Below, piece by piece: positions 49,661 through 56,374 of a stretch of 64,000 nt of DNA. A program made the position numbers and the translations under genes. The stretch comes from Azorinus chamasolen (taxonomy: Eukaryota > Mollusca > Bivalvia > Cardiida > Solecurtidae), in contig OY755252.1 in the NCBI GenBank assembly GCA_963576725.1, positions 51,237,059 through 51,301,058 on the forward strand, written 5' to 3'. Numbering within the stretch: position 1 is the first letter of the stretch; each line of letters begins with the position of its first letter. The notes under the pieces were generated by a model. The model was not told the DNA's origin and made no database searches. It saw nothing but the letters and a program-made list of their open reading frames with translations.

Positions 49661-52600
49661 GCGCTCATTTAAGCGTTAACCAATCGTAGCGCTCCATATG
49701 GACCGTCCGTTGTGTTACTACGCTGTCTGTAAGGAATGACAGAAACAGCCGTCAGCTATATAGCCTGTTTCATTTTCTATGGCATTTTAAGGCTTATGTG
49801 ATAAAAAGAATCTTACATTCGTGTTCATTGCACACTGTTTTCATGAAACTCGTTTACTATTATGAATATGACACTCGCTAAAGCTCGTGTAATATCATTA
49901 TAGTAAACTCGTTTCATTTAAACAATGTGTAATGAACACTCATGTAAGATCCTCTATGTATTAATTAAATTTGCTTACGCAAATAATACAGAAGCCATTA
50001 AAATATAAGTATAATAAATTCTCACAAATAAAAAGGCTATATATCAATAATAAATAAATAATCATTTTTAAAATACCAACACACTGGTGCCATACTTTAT
50101 ATCAGTTCCTAACCCATTATCGTACTTATCACCTCATGATTATGATTGCTGAGCATTATTACCAGTTTGCCAAAACCACTATTAAACTTTCAAACTTTTA
50201 TTATCATTTTGCTATCAATTTAATACCACATTTGATCATCAAGCCCACTTTGACGAACAGGTAGTTTGCCGAAACCACCATAATTCACAGGCAATGCCAT
50301 GGGAAATAAAGAAGAAAGGTTGTTTAGTATATTAGAGTAGTGGCATTAAAAGTATTAATTACTATTCCCGACCACAGCACCAAGCCTCTGGTTGTTCTCT
50401 CTCTGTGATATAAAGCTACTAACTGATTGCTACGGTTCTATCACCTGGGGCTTTGGATCGTGGAAGTATGTTGATGTTGCTAACATTATATTGTTTTAAA
50501 AATACATGTAGATTTAGTCGTGTTGTCACAAATGATGATGCACACAAGTCGATTAATGCGTTGATCTAGGCTAGATAAATACCGTTCTTTAAGTAATTAC
50601 AGACTGCACAAACAAAAACTAAATTCTATATGCTTTAAAGTGTATTCAATGTTTTATCTTCATATCAATGTAAATATACGCGCTTTCCTGTACATTTTTA
50701 TAACAGGTAAAATGAAGAACTAACTTCAGATAGTTTTAACAAATTACTTTGACATTGTACATTTTAATAGTGATTTCCTATAAAAGTAACTTGAAATTTG
50801 TCAATAGTTGCTTCTTCTAATCCAGGTCATTTCCATTGCATGCCTCTCTGCTAGTATAATAACAAGCAACCCTTCATAGATCTATTTCCCTGTACTAACA
50901 GAATCTCCAAACATTGAAATTAATATGGCAGAGATTTAATATCATTATTGTTTTGTTCATTATGTCAATATTTGAATGCCGCTGAATATCTTTTTTAAAA
51001 GACATTTCTTGTTATTCTATATCTCCACAGTGCTGTTTTTGACATTGTCCGTTTTAACGCCGTTGTATTATTGAGCTTAGAGCTACGTACTATTTGACGG
51101 AACGCTAGGTAATTGGTCGCATCAGGACCAGGTCTGATAACGTTTTGTGTCAGTGTGCTATTATAACAGGTTAATCTAGCTAATATACATAATGTCATTA
51201 TTTCTTACATGAAAATTCATAGAGTAAAGTGTTAAGCAGAGACCAGTATTGTAGATAATGATTTGCGTGTTTAGAGTTATGTGTACTTGTTTTTGTGACT
51301 AAGGTACATTGTATTGTTCTGTTTATACATTACAGATTATATTCGGACTACTTATATTTCGCCCATGGTAATATTAATACCAAAGAACATTTCCACAACG
51401 CTGTACAGTGGGTGATTGACTCAGCTGATACATGTCTGCAGGCCGATTCCATAAGAGACTGTGTACAGACATGGCCTGTCAATCAGGAGGTATGCATTTA
51501 GAAGCGTTTGTTAACCCGATTATACCTCCCAAGAATTCATTGGTTTTACTGCTCTCTTTAATCTCGTATTTGATCTCTTTAATGTATTTCCCATAATGTA
51601 TTGGTACTCCCGCTCTCTGTTCCAAGGCTTCATTGATATCCATAACTTCTGTAGCCAGGGTTTATTGGTCTACCCATCCACTATTCCTAAGGTTCATTGA
51701 TATCCCCAATTTCTCTTCCTAGGATTCAATATTCTCCCCTTTCTTTATTCGCAGGGACTATTGGTCTCCCAGCTTTCCGCATTGATCACTTTCTCTGGCC
51801 AGAGTTCATTGTTTTCCCCGTTCTCTTCCCAGGGTATATTAGTCTTCATATCTTCTCTTTCGTTTGGCAATTTTAATCACATTAAGTATAAAATTGTCGT
51901 TTCCTTATCCGTAGAACTCCAAATGTCATAGAATAATAAATCTTATTTTAACTTTAACAGGCACATTAACTGTGTAACCATTATCCTGAAGGAAAACAAC
52001 GTGTATGTCCGAATTTCAGACTGCTGCAAGTTTGAAGCACTCATCATTTCGTTCTGATGTGTTTTTCTGTATCGGATTGTTACGTCGATTTAACAATATT
52101 TAAGTCATATCACTACCTCCAGCTATTATAGATGGAGGAAAATCCCAGAGATTTTTTTCTGTGGACGGGACAAATGGCATTGTTACTTGCACAGAAGAGA
52201 ACTTGAATAGAATAACCGAACTATCGCAAACCAGCTGGAAGGCCTTTTTAGTAACTGGTGATGTATTGCCAAAGAGATCGGATATCTAATATGGAAATAA
52301 ATGTTGGAAAATGCTCCGGGGGTCAAGATAGGTAGGATACGGCTATAACTGAACAGCCCTTGTCTGCTATATTAGAACATAAACGTATTTGGTTTATTTA
52401 CAGTTCAGGCTATTAGTGGGGTTATACATGTATTTGGTTTATTTACAGTTCAGGCTATTAGTGGGGTTATACATGTATTTGGTTTATTTACAGTTCAGGC
52501 TATTAGTGGGGTTATACATGTATTTGGTTTATTTACAGTTCAGGCTATTAGTGGGGTTATACATGTATTTGGTTTATTTACAGGTCAGGCTATTAGTGGG

Positions 52601-55600
52601 GTTATACCACATATACTTCAAGCAGTTCTATGACGTGTTTCCGAGAGAGCAAATTTTAGTGATGAAGTTGGAAGACTTTTCAGTAAACCTAAAATACTAT
52701 ATGAAGAAAGTGTTCAGCCATCTAGAATTAGGTAAGTAAAAGGTTAAGTGAATGAGTGGACGATTGCATTTGGGAAGCTCTGCCACATGTGATTTACCAA
52801 AAATAGAATAGAATGTGGGGAGGGGATATAATACGAATGTTCACATCAACACCAGAAGCATATAACTGAAGTACAGGCGTACTATATACACACAACCTCC
52901 ACAGACACGTTCCTTCCTTGTTTACATGGACAGCATATCTGTGCCATACCACCAATATGACCAAAATGTGTTCCAGTGCCGTTAAATCAAAACTCAAACT
53001 CATCGAAACCAAACAAAACACAGCAAGAATAAGATAAGGCATGACATCACAAAATACCTCACCGAAAACAATACTGTAACGGTCGGGCTGGGTCTAGGAC
53101 ACTCAATTGGATAGATCAAATTAATGACCCATGCAAACTTGTGTGGTGGCCGTAAAAAGTCGCCCGTACTTCACTCTCAGTGTTGTTATACTTTCTGGTC
53201 CTTCGGGATCAATAGTTTCGGTGTTGTTAGTTTTGAAAATCGAATGCTGCTTAAGCCTGTGCTAGGGGTATGAGTAATGTTGCACTTTCTATGGCTTATC
53301 ATGAACAGACTCAACAAAACCGATTCTGCAATTTTCTGTTTTCGTATTGCCACTTTGCTTACGAAGGATCTCCTGCTTTCAGAATTTAACACATGTAAAC
53401 GTACATAGTCAACATTGACTCATCTAGACGGTGTTTGACGTCAACATTGACTCATCTGACGGTGTTTGACGTCAACATTGACTCATCTAAACGGTGTTTG
53501 ACGTCAACATTGACTCATCTAGACGGTGTTTGACGATATTCAATGCAGTATGTGCCCAGTCAGTAGTCTAATGAAACTATAGAACATCTGTTATACAGTG
53601 AATGGAAAAGTAGTAAAGTCAAGCAGGCAAAGCCACACGCAAGACGCAACCACCACCAAAACACCGACAGACAGCACGACACACACACACACACAACCAC
53701 ACACCCAAACGCACACACACACACACACACACGAAACGAACACAGAAAACACCAAAAGACACACAAGAACCAGGGACAAACGTTCCACAACATGAACAAA
53801 CCACAAGCACAAAGACGCAAGGCAAACAAAAGGAAGGGTGACAAAGAGAGTACCGCCTTGGCACGGCCAGCAGCAAAAACACCACTGGGGGTTTAAACCG
53901 GTTTACGGACGTCCTAACCTCACACTTCTCTCAAAGTCACCCTAGCTTTACAAATATTGTAAATAAAGGTATCCCCGCTGGACTTACCCATAACATAGAC
54001 GACGGTGAACACAGGACAACATGTAAAACATAGCATAATAACTGTGACAATCCGTCAAATATGTACTCAATGACTTTGCTGAAGTCAGAGCACCTGCAGG
54101 TAAGCCGTTAAGGGCACACGACAGGGAGTCACGTTATAAACTATAGAACATCTGTTATACAGTGAAGTCACGTTATAAACTATAGAACATCTGTTATACA
54201 GTGAAGTCACATTATAAACTATAGAACATCTGTTATACAGTGAAGTCACGTTATAACGGCATTCTATATATTCATATACTAACATTGCTTTTTAAACAAA
54301 ACTGCTTGAACATAAATATTAACCCTTCTCGTGATGAATATTCAAATATGAATCCATCCGCTATACATATAGATTAGCAGAATCATTCTAAAGTTGGATA
54401 CATTGTAGCTACTGAATTATAATGACAAATAGTGCAGACCCATATCTCCTCTAGTAACTGTCTCGTATGTGTCTACACTATTTGCAAATGCAGACATATA
54501 CGCTAGTAGCTTGAACGGGCTTTATGTTCGTTACAGCAACACGTTCAGTACAACGACAACACCCATGTTTCTTAACCTGGTACAATCACTTTGTTCGTTA
54601 ATGGTATGTTTGAAATAAGGTGTGTGGTGGTTTCTGATAGTCTATATCAATACATGTGCTATATATGTGATAACTGTGAGTGGATAATGTCTCAATCTAT
54701 TTAATGAACTTGGGATGCCATGATTTCTGGACATTTTCTGTCCTGAAACGTCTTTCTGCTGTGTTCTACAGTGGCAAAAGTATTTACAGGAACGACTATC
54801 CATCTAGGCTCTCTAATGTTGGAAATCGTTTCAAGAACGGCAACACTAATTGGACATGCTCTTAATTCTGTCATTTTCTGTCCAGAATTGTCGTCATTCC
54901 ATGCTCTCCACTGGTGGAGACAGCTGCAGGAATAGCTCAGTTGAAACATTTCTGACATTCTCTATTCATCTTCTGGTGTGCACTCCAATTAGCTCTTTCG
55001 TCGTCATAGCCGAGTTCGTGATAACCTTTTCAAAGAGTTTGGATCCAGAGGAGATGCCGAGTAACTCGGCACACAAACTGTTTCATACAAATAGTTTTAA
55101 ATAAAAGGTACTTCTCAAAGAGAACCAACGATCTTCAGCTATGGTGTAGACAAATCTTTATTCAGACCAACGTTTCGGCTTTACAAAAGCCTTGATCAGG
55201 GTTAAATATAAACAAAATATTGATCACTGAAGTATAAAAATTATGGTACTTAGGTCATGTGACCTGTGTCTAAAAATAGTATGTACCAATAAGTGTGACG
55301 TCTTCAGTTCATGGTTGCTAGGGTAGAGTTTTTTGTTTTATGCTGTGAAGATAAGAGATTCAATGTTAAGTATAATTATTAACTAAATAAAAATGATTTA
55401 AAACTGTTTTAATTTTGTAGAACATTTTTTTAGTTTTGTAAAACAATTAAAGAAAACGCCACCTTGAAACCTGAAACAGACAATAATCTTAGCAGGTGAT
55501 TTTTATTTGGCCCCGAAAGGAAGGAGATAGTTAGACTTTTTAACAGTGTTTGCTCTGTGTATTTAATTTGGTATGCCATGGTTATTCTGACGTTCTGAAT

Positions 55601-56084
55601 CTAGAGTTGTCCCCCTGCTGTGTTCTCGGCGACAGAGGCAGGTATGGCTACATCAGGTACAGCATTATTACTGGCATGAATTCCTACATTCTAAGTATCC
55701 TAGGTCCGAGCCTTGGTGTGATATCCCACTCAATAGACTCAGCCAACAAGTTTTATAACCTCCAGGCCTGGTCTTTATTCTACTCTCTCTGGTTTCGGAA
55801 TTTGGGCAAGAAACGTAACGTGTTAGTTCAAAAGCAACAGGTAAAGATTGAAGCGAGTTATATTTCCGTTAATATTGTATTTTCTAGATCCATTGAGTGA
55901 GGAGGAAATGGACAAGATCTGTGATACAGGAAATGCTGTAAACACGCGCAGAAAAGAGGACGTGAAACTTGGCGGCATGTTACCGGAGACTAGAAAGCTG
56001 TTACAAGACTTTTATCGGCCTCATAATGAGAGGCTGGCACAGCTGCTGGGAGCAGAGTTCAACTACAACACATACTATGACTAA
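21366..56084 (+). CDS. CHST15-like carbohydrate sulfotransferase, eight-exon model
   Basis: Likely a Golgi type II membrane enzyme that moves sulfate from PAPS to a glycosaminoglycan; CHST15 6-sulfates GalNAc-4-sulfate in chondroitin. Exons: 21366-21377, 25764-25976, 39170-39383, 44336-44458, 46882-47038, 51336-51489, 52584-52731, 55888-56084. All junctions are GT-AG and phases agree throughout, giving 405 residues. Membrane segment about 13-31, a sequon at N57, 5'-phosphosulfate loop PKCGTTD at 113-119, and 3'-phosphate motif RDPVERLYSDY at 235-245. The last six exons match CHST15 in order (SPCW, RCLP, SVSTLWDN, VRL-VGLY, DFYRP-NERLAQ). Human CHST15 is about 560 residues, so the stem here is shorter. 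The first two exons are inferred from phase and topology, and a missing exon in the 13 kb intron 2 cannot be excluded. The acceptor sugar cannot be read from sequence. Confidence 0.8.
21775..21885. repeat. GCAGACGATAATCTTA tandem repeat
   Basis: Five to six copies of a 16-21 base unit. The same motif preceded by CCTGAAGCAG or CTTAAGCAG occurs singly at 39060 and about 55475. Confidence 0.8.
22170..22412. mobile_element. MITE family A copy
   Basis: TTAACCTTTACTCCGTGAATATTCATG at the left (20-base limit observed: TTAACCTTTACTCCGTGAAT), hairpin with GGAGCCGTTTTATCTGGGTC, and ATTTATGGAGTAAA at the right. Confidence 0.75.
22628..22768. repeat. 33-bp tandem repeat, about 4 copies
   Basis: Unit CTGTATGTTATATGCATAAT then TACATATACTTCA. 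Confidence 0.9.
22805..22875. repeat. Hairpin repeat, family C
   Basis: Imperfect palindrome built on CAGCTTAATGCAGG and GCATTACTTTCGACTTGCAT. Same family as 30335, 41682, 56375, 57930 and 63715. Confidence 0.6.
23450..24500. repeat. Degenerate array of a TGTAGCTCAAAG-GCTGAAGC unit
   Basis: About 1 kb of poorly conserved tandem units (about 35-50 bases) carrying CTGTAGCTCAAA, GGCTGAAGCAT and CACTCAACTG. A CA-rich run at 24069-24138 interrupts it. Its age shows in the high divergence between units. Confidence 0.75.
24525..24722 (+). mobile_element. SINE, 5'-truncated (partner 63277-63490)
   Basis: Body GGCCAAGACCTTCGGATGAG...TATAAACCGAGGTCC and TAAAAGAACCAAAGAAACTC match 63277-63490. The tRNA-like head is missing. 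Confidence 0.65.
24835..25015. repeat. 27-bp tandem array derived from MITE family P terminus
   Basis: Seven to eight copies of AAACCATTGCCTCGTAGGCT plus TATTTTT. This is the left-end sequence of the family P element, and the array runs straight into a complete copy at 25010. Confidence 0.85.
25010..25227. mobile_element. Palindromic MITE, family P, copy 3
   Basis: Left end merges with a tandem array made of its own terminal motif (24835-25030). The right end is ATATGAGGGAAAGCGTTAA. The central palindrome is imperfect. Confidence 0.7.
25504..25735. mobile_element. MITE family A copy, complete
   Basis: TTAACCCTTTACCCCGTGAA at the left and ATTTATGGAGTAACGG at the right enclose a hairpin with CAGACCCTAATCAGACAGC and GCCGTCTGGTCGGGGTC. 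It ends about 30 bases before exon 2. Confidence 0.8.
25764..25976 (+). CDS. Candidate exon 2: type II membrane anchor and stem
   Basis: This 71-codon open exon follows a good acceptor (pyrimidine tract, TTTTTACTTCAG) and ends at GTC before GTAAGT. It is phase 0 at both ends. It encodes CLTTVAGK, a roughly 19-residue hydrophobic segment with a basic residue before it, then a lumenal stretch with cysteines and the sequon NST. That is the expected N-terminus of a Golgi sulfotransferase, and its phase allows direct joining to the catalytic exon at 39170. I do not recognise the sequence itself. A dispersed inverted-repeat element ends about 30 bases before it. It could instead belong to another single-pass protein. 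Confidence 0.5.
26050..26640. other. No gene seen
   Basis: Intron sequence with T-runs, a duplicated TGTTGTGCTGCTG/GTGCAACACT pair and a short TA/CA microsatellite at about 26470-26510. Confidence 0.4.
26640..26953 (+). repeat. Dispersed repeat, two 171-base units, ending in CGGACGGACA
   Basis: The block CAACTCACTATGATTATGCT/TCAGGCCAAATATCAAATCA occurs at 26646 and 26817. It ends with a degenerate GGAC run and AATGCCCCC. Confidence 0.7.
26954..27817. mobile_element. GC-rich element with 37-base terminal inverted repeats
   Basis: ATGCCCCC...AGCCCCGTTCCCACTGTC at the left is mirrored by GACAGTGGGAACGGGGCTTT...GGGGGCAT at the right. The interior is far more GC-rich than its surroundings and full of short CCGGT/ACCGG words. 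The outer ATGCCCCCG/CGGGGGCAT part may belong to the host repeat, with the true insert running AGCCCCG to CGGGGCT flanked by TAA. No gene; it has a 17-18 base G run at about 27759. Confidence 0.75.
27818..28215. repeat. Impure GACA microsatellite, purine-rich on the plus strand
   Basis: Degenerate AGACAGACAGAGA sequence. Long minus-strand frames here (up to 187 codons) are cysteine/leucine/serine repeats from the microsatellite, not a gene. Confidence 0.85.
28299..30087. repeat. 39-bp minisatellite, about 46 copies
   Basis: Unit GTGTCTTCTCTGATACAAGC then TAGTTGCACGAGTTACTCA. As 39 is a multiple of 3, one frame stays open as VSSLIQASCTSYS repeats: 28224-29492, then a one-base insertion shifts it and it resumes at 29470-30105. 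Variants mix silent and replacement changes. No acceptor, promoter or homology supports translation, and it lies inside intron 2. Confidence 0.95.
30090..30684. other. No gene; one family C hairpin
   Basis: The hairpin at about 30335-30415 pairs GCAGAAAGTTACT with GTTTTCTGCAT and ACAGGATAAAAG with CTCGTCCTGCATT. Nothing else was recognised. Confidence 0.4.
30685..31027 (+). repeat. 350-bp tandem array, unit 0 (left of the insertion)
   Basis: Matches the units at 37175, 37525 and 37875, sharing AACAGTTTCCATGGCA, AAAACTGGTACCA, CTCATGAATATTAATGAGA and AGAAATAACGTAAA. Confidence 0.8.
31957..32260. repeat. Subterminal 46-bp tandem repeats of the inner element
   Basis: Unit TATATCGGCCCAACATCGGT then TCGATGTCGGCCCGACGTCA. 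Long overlapping frames rich in GPTSVRCRPDV are by-products. Confidence 0.85.
32978..33187. mobile_element. Palindromic MITE, family P, copy 4 (reversed)
   Basis: Begins TTAACTCATTCCCTCATA and lacks its far terminus, which is replaced by the TACAGTAAAACC end of the element at 33188. The loop carries an extra TTTGAAACAA. Confidence 0.7.
33188..33695. mobile_element. Element with TACAGTAAAACCTCTCTATTA ends (pogo/Tigger-like termini)
   Basis: Left TACAGTAAAACCTCTCTATT and right AATAGAGAGGATTTACTGTA are inverted repeats. The terminus resembles CAGTARAACCTC ends of Tc1/mariner-superfamily pogo elements, which duplicate TA. It contains a doubled MITE A hairpin and no transposase. Confidence 0.65.
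34370..34430. repeat. MITE family A hairpin, degenerate
   Basis: AAGCAAACAAAGTAGGCC and GTCTACTCTGTTTGCAAAT enclose a shortened stem. Confidence 0.5.
34788..34991 (-). pseudogene. Penelope-like retroelement remnant, GIY-YIG endonuclease C-terminus
   Basis: The minus strand reads MKEAIQIRKWKSTLNRDLGL, then YRLSHIWDPF. The pattern KEAI-IRK...LNRD-G...LSHIWDP is the C-terminal end of the GIY-YIG nuclease of Penelope-like reverse transcriptases, with the conserved E and N. No reverse transcriptase core was seen next to it. It lies inside the 4.9 kb inverted-repeat element, so it is a fragment carried by or inserted into it. Confidence 0.5.
35180..36250. other. Interior of the inner element, no gene seen
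   Basis: AT-rich; an open frame at 35440-35688 has no recognisable domain. Confidence 0.3.
37175..38150 (+). repeat. 350-bp tandem array, units 1-3
   Basis: Three diverging units of about 350 bases, same order and orientation as unit 0. The junction between units 0 and 1 is interrupted by a 6.1 kb insertion. Confidence 0.8.
38215..39057. repeat. 29-bp satellite, about 29 copies, with higher-order structure
   Basis: Unit CATTGAGCAGCGACACCACC then AATATGAAA. Deletion variants (CACCACCATATG; CAGCGCACCACC) recur in the same order in the two halves, offset about 430 bases. Because 29 is not a multiple of 3, all three minus frames are open and rotate; none is a gene. Confidence 0.95.
39170..39383 (+). 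CDS. Sulfotransferase exon 3: 5'-phosphosulfate-binding loop
   Basis: The acceptor is ATATTTCAG and the donor GTGAGT. The exon reads KLPPFLDTYKSPCW, then RCLPYFFLIGAPKCGTTD, then HPQVSDRVKKEIHWFTRKRF. These match CHST15 segments for the stem cysteine (SPCW), the PAPS-binding P-loop-like motif and the HP-V...EPHWWTRKRF region. It is 214 bases, phase 0 to phase 1. It begins only about 110 bases after the end of a 29-bp satellite. Confidence 0.93.
39478..39787. mobile_element. MITE family A copy with triplicated left end
   Basis: The block TTTTTACATAATGACATTATG then AATATTTATTAGCTC is tandemly tripled (39530-39610), followed by the hairpin CAGACCCTGGTCAGATGGCT. Confidence 0.7.
39975..41233. repeat. 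630-bp tandem duplication, copies apparently identical
   Basis: Copies 39975-40604 and 40605-41233. Each contains a 14-15 base minisatellite (AAATAGGAACACACT, about 17 variants) whose variant order is the same in both. Either a very recent duplication or an assembly artefact. Confidence 0.85.
41234..41680. other. No gene seen
   Basis: Intron sequence between arrays; nothing recognised. Confidence 0.3.
41682..41869. mobile_element. MITE with TACAGTAA/TTACTGTA ends and family C hairpin
   Basis: Left TACAGTAACACCCCTTTGAA and right TATTAATAGAGAGTTTTACTGTA-type end. The centre is AAATGCATGCAGAAAGTTCC with its inverse. Confidence 0.6.
41975..42998. repeat. 38-bp minisatellite, about 27 copies, with higher-order blocks
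   Basis: Unit TTAGTGCCCGTAATGGACTC then TCCGCATCGGGGTTTGGC. A variant block containing GACTCTTATGGTTAGTGCC recurs at about 42375, 42590 and 42767, showing block-wise amplification. Confidence 0.95.
43163..43985. repeat. 9-bp repeat array (TTGTTGCCT / TTGTTGCAT)
   Basis: About 820 bases of two interspersed 9-mers. Reading frames are open on both strands (ALLPCCLV-type plus, QQGNNATRQ-type minus) because the unit lacks stops; not genes. Confidence 0.95.
44124..44325. mobile_element. MITE family A copy, reversed, right end truncated
   Basis: GTTAACCCTTTGCTTTATAT at one end, the hairpin CAGACGGCTCC, and AATGAATATTCATG about 10-15 bases before exon 4. Confidence 0.65.
44336..44458 (+). CDS. Sulfotransferase exon 4
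   Basis: A 123-base exon between TTTCCAG and GTAAGT. It encodes VSVKPFYEQLPTLDNYTYQL, then RLAAEDAYFITDDNGYHNKV. Phase in and out are both 1, which agrees with its neighbours. Sequence conservation is weaker than in the other exons, as in CHST15 itself. A copy of the TTAACCCTTTACTCC element family abuts the acceptor within about 15 bases. Confidence 0.85.
44470..44800. other. Intron 4 start with TG/GTGA microsatellite
   Basis: GTGTGTGTGTGTGTGTGCG and GTGAGTGAGTGAGTGAGT at about 44490-44537, then a family C hairpin fragment near 44745. Confidence 0.6.
44806..45010. repeat. About 41-bp tandem repeat derived from the family C element
   Basis: Five copies of TTAAGCTACCACCTGGCTTA then TAGACTTTTGATGGTCTTCA. 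The single-copy form of this sequence is the right arm of the family C element, for example near 15690-15735. Confidence 0.8.
45208..45436. mobile_element. MITE with AGGGGCGTAGCT ends
   Basis: Terminal inverted repeats AGGGGCGTAGCT and AGCTACGCTCCT. Non-coding. It lies in sulfotransferase intron 4. Confidence 0.65.
45531..45672. mobile_element. Fold-back element, copy 1
   Basis: A long hairpin: CATGAGTGTTCTTGATTATT arm, apex CGAGCTTTAGCGAG, and a mirrored arm ending AACACGAATT. Flanked by GAGGATCTTA. Confidence 0.8.
45718..45775 (+). repeat. Degenerate copy of the start of sulfotransferase exon 5
   Basis: GCCGTGTATCGACGCTGTAG then AACAGCTCTTCACTAATAAC resembles GCAGTGTCTCGACGCTGTGG and ACAACTCGTTTGCTAAC of exon 5. 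It is separated from the main series by the element at 45788. Confidence 0.6.
45788..46573. mobile_element. Inverted-repeat element (GTTAAATGTCGCACCAACGCT)
   Basis: About 100-base inverted ends carrying iterated AACGCTAAATGTCGCA and GCGACATTTAGCGTTGG. Interior about 600 bases with no gene. It splits the series of exon 5 start duplications. Confidence 0.8.
46578..46881 (+). repeat. Tandem duplications of the acceptor and start of exon 5
   Basis: Three 41-base degenerate units (GTTTCGACGCTATGGGACAG) at 46578-46702, then two 65-68 base units that include the polypyrimidine tract and CAG (cut sites 46749 and 46817), then the real exon at 46882. Spacing is not a multiple of 3, so use of the decoys would shift the frame. 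Confidence 0.85.
46882..47038 (+). CDS. Sulfotransferase exon 5: 3'-phosphate-binding region
   Basis: The exon starts after CTATTTCAG and ends at GTATAA. It encodes GDSSVSTLWDNSFANRF, an N-Y-S sequon, and FISIIRDPVER, the first half of the 3'-phosphoadenosine motif. It matches the CHST15 SASTMWDN and RLIVMLRDPVER segments. Two upstream imperfect copies of its acceptor and first 40 or so bases (cut sites 46749 and 46817) are decoys. The second is out of frame with the real exon. Confidence 0.92.
47139..48638. mobile_element. Non-autonomous element, short copy (partner 11581-13460)
   Basis: About 1.5 kb, lying in sulfotransferase intron 5 about 100 bases after exon 5. Both copies keep a 60-66 codon minus-strand ORF (MYKNAIGNLGYIPSALERQG start) and a plus-strand exon-like stretch MAPNLNTSL..GSIGLSK ending at GTAAGT. 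It also contains poly-T and poly-G tracts and a piece of MITE family A. Confidence 0.65.
48640..49570. other. No gene seen
   Basis: AT-rich intron sequence. Confidence 0.35.
49573..49657. repeat. CT microsatellite
   Basis: About 42 CT units with one CTAT interruption. Confidence 0.95.
49808..49957. mobile_element. Fold-back element, copy 2
   Basis: AATCTTACATTCGTGTTCAT and TGAACACTCATGTAAGATCC arms, apex CTCGCTAAAGCTCG. Ends and apex match copy 1; the arms between differ. Confidence 0.8.
49960..51180. other. No gene seen
   Basis: AT-rich intron 5 sequence; nothing recognised. Confidence 0.35.
51190..51233. mobile_element. MITE family A terminal fragment (reversed)
   Basis: AATGTCATTATTTCTTACAT then GAAAATTCATAGAGTAAAGTG is the left terminus of family A read backwards, about 100 bases before exon 6. 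Confidence 0.55.
51336..51489 (+). CDS. Sulfotransferase exon 6
   Basis: The acceptor is CATTACAG and the donor GTATGC. It completes the 3'-phosphate motif with LYSDYLYF and continues through FHNAVQWVIDSADTC, SIRDCVQTWPVNQE. The paired cysteines and the LYSDYLYF block match CHST15. The exon is 154 bases and ends in phase 0, as required by exon 7. Confidence 0.92.
51515..51860. repeat. Degenerate CT-rich tandem repeat
   Basis: Roughly 40-base units with the words GGTTCATTGGTCTCCC and TTCTCTTCCCAGG, strongly diverged. Confidence 0.5.
52386..52583 (+). repeat. 45-bp array of intron end plus exon 7 start
   Basis: Four units precede the real boundary. Each holds GGTTTATTTACAG and TTCAGGCTATTAGTGGGGTT. 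Potential cut sites are 52404, 52449, 52494, 52539 and the real 52584. The unit is 15 codons with no stop in the exon's frame (FRLLVGLYMYLVYLQ). Confidence 0.9.
52584..52731 (+). CDS. Sulfotransferase exon 7
   Basis: The exon reads VRLLVGLYHIYFKQFYDVFP, then REQILVMKLEDFSVNLKYYM, then KKVFSHLELG, matching CHST15 VRLQVGLY, FLILRLEDHASNVKYTM and KVFQFLNLG. Donor is GTAAGT. Its acceptor and first eight codons are the last unit of a 45-bp tandem array. Four upstream units carry the same acceptor and remain in frame. Confidence 0.92.
53138..53390. repeat. Dispersed repeat, partner at 1447-1704
   Basis: Second copy of the 255-base repeat, with scattered differences including a shorter middle. Confidence 0.7.
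53408..53535. repeat. About 34-bp tandem repeat, 4 copies
   Basis: Unit GTCAACATTGACTCATCTAG then ACGGTGTTTGAC. Confidence 0.85.
53600..53975 (-). mobile_element. SINE-like element with internal CA run
   Basis: Reverse-orientation relative of 12790-13060, sharing AAACCGGTTTAAACCCCC and GCCAAGGCGGTACTC. A CA/TG run of about 100 bases (53680-53735 region) is expanded inside it. Confidence 0.55.
54129..54255. repeat. 39-bp tandem repeat, about 3 copies
   Basis: Unit GTCACGTTATAAACTATAGA then ACATCTGTTATACAGTGAA. A lone copy of most of the unit lies at 53574-53603. Confidence 0.85.
54260..55880. other. Intron 7 remainder; dispersed repeats, no exon
   Basis: Contains a MITE A hairpin (about 54425-54490), a family B hairpin (55030-55090), a fragment CCAACGTTTCGGCTTT...AAAGCCTTGATCAGGG (55155-55205) of a type often seen with retroelements, and two related stretches near 54705 and 55570. 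No further sulfotransferase exon was found. Confidence 0.4.
55888..56084 (+). CDS. Sulfotransferase terminal exon 8
   Basis: Begins after TATTTTCTAG and ends at TAA. It encodes DPLSEEEMDKICDTG, then GGMLPETRKLLQDFYRPHNE, then RLAQLLGAEFNYNTYYD, the conserved C-terminus of this family (GPLSEKQ, ILRDFYRPFNARLAQVL in CHST15). No AATAAA was seen in the first 400 bases after the stop; one at about 56519 lies inside an inverted-repeat element. Confidence 0.93.
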
Positions 56085-56374
56085 TGCTGGATATTTAGCC
56101 GAATTTTAGATCATTAAGTATGAGCTTTTCAAAGACAACGCCATGATAGAATATTGCAAACAGTGTAGACCCCGATCAGTCGTCACGTCTCCATTGCCAA
56201 GGCTCATTAAAGGACTACAGTAGTAGTATTTGACAGACTATATTGAAGAATAGTGAGGGTCTTCCTCCACCTCACCATTTAATGAAATATTGAAGAAAAA
56301 ACAACACCCAAACTGTTTTAACTGATAAAATGGTGCACGATTAAATTGTTGTTTTCCTGCGTAGTAATCATAAT

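Noticed and set aside
54701..54958. 85-codon minus-strand frame
   Set aside because: Lies across an imperfect palindrome; no domain or splice support.
55550..55900. 116-codon plus-strand frame before exon 8, considered as an extra sulfotransferase exon
   Set aside because: It does not match the family, and exon 7 joins exon 8 directly in phase with family continuity.
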